Below the pieces are notes generated by a model. The model did not search any database, was not told where the DNA came from, and saw nothing but the letters and a program-made list of their open reading frames with translations. A program made the translations under genes and the position numbers. 6,416 nt of DNA. It comes from Clostridiales bacterium (GTDB lineage Bacteria; Bacillota; Clostridia; Christensenellales; JAISNN01). Shown in pieces: positions 5,142 to 6,416 of the stretch. Within the stretch, counting starts at the first letter, position 1; every line of letters starts with the position of its first letter. Location: contig JAITOQ010000048.1 of assembly GCA_031289865.1 (NCBI GenBank), positions 1-6,416 of the forward strand, written 5' to 3'.

Positions 5142-6416
5142 ATGAGCAAAGTCAAAGAAACATTACTGCTACTCAAAGACTTCCTTCTCAAACACAAGGT
5201 TGCGGCGATTGTCACGCTGCTACTTGTGTCAATGTCAACGGTAAGTCTTATTTTTTCTGCGGACGCGCTAAACAAAGCGGACGAAGCGGGAAAAAACGAC
5301 GTCGGTATCGAATCGGTCTGGATCGACGGTGAAAACATTTTAAACGTCCGATATGCGGACGGGACGACCGAAAAGGTCGGCAAGCTCGCGGGAGAGCGCG
5401 GCTCTGACGGCACCGACGGCACAAACGGGGTCGGAATCGCCTCGGTGAGCGTCAACGGGAGCGGCGAATTAGTCCTCTTATTCACCGACGGGACAAGCGC
5501 GAATCTCGGAAAAATCACGGGAGCGGACGGAGCGGACGGCTTGAACGGAGCGGACGGCACGAACGGTACGAACGGCGGCGACGGCTCGAACGGTACGGAC
5601 GGGGTAGGAATCGCCTCGGTAAGCGTCAATGGGAGCGGCGAATTGATAGTCGTATTTACCGACGGAGACAGCTTGAATCTCGGAAAGGTCATAGGCGAAA
5701 ACGGCACGAACGGTACAAACGGCAAAGACGGTACGAACGGTACTAACGGTACGAACGGCAGAGGGGTAGTGAGCGTTTCAATCAACGCTTCCGGTCACCT
5801 AATCATTACATACACCGACGGAAGTCCCGTTGACCTCGGAAAAGTTACGGGTACGGACGGTACAAACGGCTCAAACGGCAAAGACGGTACAAACGGCAAA
5901 GACGGCACAAACGGTACGAACGGAGAGGACGGGAGAGGGATTACCTCGATTGAAATCGACGGAGAGGGTCGGCTTGTCGTCACCTATGACGACGGCGAAA
6001 CCGCAACCCTCGGCAAGGTCACGGGTACAAACGGCACGAACGGCTCAAACGGCACGAACGGAACGAACGGAACGAACGGCACGAACGGAAAAAGCGTTTA
6101 TGAGTTATATGTAGACGCTTACGGTTATGAGGGGACGGAAGAGGAATGGCTTGAGGATCTATTGCGCGGAAATCTTGCTTATCTCGTGACCTACGACGTG
6201 GATTTTGACGCAAACGGAGGTAGCTTGCCTATAGGCGCGGAGGACACTGTAGAGGTTGTCAACGGTAGGACGATAGCTCTGCCTACTCCTACTCGCGAGG
6301 GCTATGTTTTCTTGGGTTGGTACACCGGCGAGGGTGTAAACGCGGGGCAATTCACCGATACTACTGTGGTAAACCGTGATATTCAACTGACCGCAAAATG
6401 GCGCGTCGTCACTTCG
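5142..6416 (+). CDS. Secreted collagen-like repeat protein with InlB B-type domain (3' truncated)
   Basis: The frame is open from ATG 5142 to the window end (425 residues, no stop reached). GGAGG (5127-5131) lies 10 bases upstream. Residues 17-42 form a signal peptide: K-H-K, hydrophobic 20-38, likely cleavage after A40-D-A42. The mature protein alternates five 32-residue modules (53-84, 96-127, 154-185, 206-237, 264-295; pattern GIxSVxVNGxGELxxxFTDG...LGK, predicted beta-rich) with strict Gly-X-Y tracts (84-96, 127-154, 185-206, 237-264, 295-316) built from GTN, GTD, GKD, GSN and GAD triplets. A linker with GTEEEWLEDL (331-340), frequent after such tracts in Firmicute and phage collagen-like proteins, precedes a Listeria-Bacteroides repeat (Flg_new/InlB B) at about 349-420 with FDANGG and GYVFLGWYT. 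A surface or fibrous adhesin-like role is inferred. Its anchor, if any, lies beyond the window. It has its own promoter and leader and is functionally unrelated to the copper genes as far as can be seen. Confidence 0.9.
   Translation, partial: MSKVKETLLLLKDFLLKHKVAAIVTLLLVSMSTVSLIFSADALNKADEAGKNDVGIESVWIDGENILNVRYADGTTEKVGKLAGERGSDGTDGTNGVGIASVSVNGSGELVLLFTDGTSANLGKITGADGADGLNGADGTNGTNGGDGSNGTDGVGIASVSVNGSGELIVVFTDGDSLNLGKVIGENGTNGTNGKDGTNGTNGTNGRGVVSVSINASGHLIITYTDGSPVDLGKVTGTDGTNGSNGKDGTNGKDGTNGTNGEDGRGITSIEIDGEGRLVVTYDDGETATLGKVTGTNGTNGSNGTNGTNGTNGTNGKSVYELYVDAYGYEGTEEEWLEDLLRGNLAYLVTYDVDFDANGGSLPIGAEDTVEVVNGRTIALPTPTREGYVFLGWYTGEGVNAGQFTDTTVVNRDIQLTAKWRVVTS
5298..6026 (+). repeat. Five-copy beta-module repeat with Gly-X-Y spacers
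   Basis: Coding repeats at 5298-5393, 5427-5522, 5601-5696, 5757-5852 and 5931-6026. Start-to-start spacing of the last four is 58, 52 and 58 codons. Copies 2 and 3 share near-identical DNA at their 5' ends (GGAATCGCCTCGGT, then GGGAGCGGCGAATT), indicating recent duplication or conversion, while copies 1, 4 and 5 have diverged. The spacers are short-unit DNA repeats of AACGGNACN type, liable to slippage and misassembly. Confidence 0.85.
6024..6089 (+). repeat. Most uniform Gly-Thr-Asn tract
   Basis: This stretch codes seven X-Y-Gly triplets after G295, six of them TNG and one SNG. The DNA is a 9-base-like repeat of AACGG(C/A)ACG. It is the longest nearly pure run in the visible protein and the likeliest site for length change between strains. 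Confidence 0.8.

Noticed and set aside
5072..5332. Small + strand reading frame overlapping the leader and the start of the surface protein
   Set aside because: It begins in the T-rich leader with no ribosome site and runs out of frame through the signal-peptide region of the real gene.
5117..5785. Minus-strand reading frame giving a Pro/Val/Phe-rich repeat protein (VPFVPS type)
   Set aside because: It is the complement of the Gly-X-Y coding repeats; the periodicity is inherited from the + strand gene, which has a signal peptide, ribosome site, promoter and recognisable domains. The same applies to 5795-5983.
6024..6089. Short regular repeats considered as a CRISPR array
   Set aside because: The units are contiguous 9-base coding repeats without spacers and encode in-frame Gly-Thr-Asn.

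Overview
The window looks like low-to-mid GC Gram-positive (Firmicutes/Clostridia-type) DNA, probably from an uncultured gut or sediment lineage. This is an inference from the purine-rich AGGAGG-like ribosome sites, the sigma-A type promoter with A-tracts, the Gly-X-Y/InlB-repeat type surface protein, and dispersed intergenic repeats of a kind common in such genomes. No marker gene in the window fixes the species.

Layout. Positions 1-105 are the 3' end of an unidentified gene. A repeat-filled gap (106-277) follows. Next comes a three-gene copper-handling cluster, all on the + strand: a fusion protein made of an HMA domain, a UreH/SafE-like membrane core and a cupredoxin (278-1765); a small membrane-anchored cupredoxin-like protein (1832-2314); and a Cu(I) P1B-type ATPase of the CopA family (2337-4586). 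A 555-base gap follows. It holds alternative small hairpins, a second set of the dispersed repeats in a different order, an intrinsic terminator (4836-4882), A-tracts leading into a strong promoter (4925-4954), and a structured leader (about 4960-5110). The leader precedes a secreted collagen-like protein (5142 to the window end, truncated).

How the genes work together. CopA has every signature residue of a Cu(I) exporter. The fusion protein brings a cytoplasmic metal-binding HMA domain and an outside cupredoxin together on one seven-helix core. The small middle protein carries a domain that aligns without gaps to the end of that cupredoxin but has different candidate metal ligands. The simplest reading is a copper efflux and periplasm-equivalent copper-binding module. 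Substrate and direction of the fusion protein are inferred, not shown. No copper-responsive regulator lies wholly inside the window.

The surface protein is a separate transcription unit. Its N-terminal secretion signal is followed by five beta-type modules of 32 residues, each followed by a proline-free Gly-X-Y tract, then a GTEEEW-type linker and a Listeria-Bacteroides (InlB B) repeat domain. The most unusual non-coding feature is its leader. A 15-bp perfect inverted repeat begins almost exactly at the predicted transcription start and encloses further nested and possibly crossing helices. I do not recognise it as a known riboswitch.
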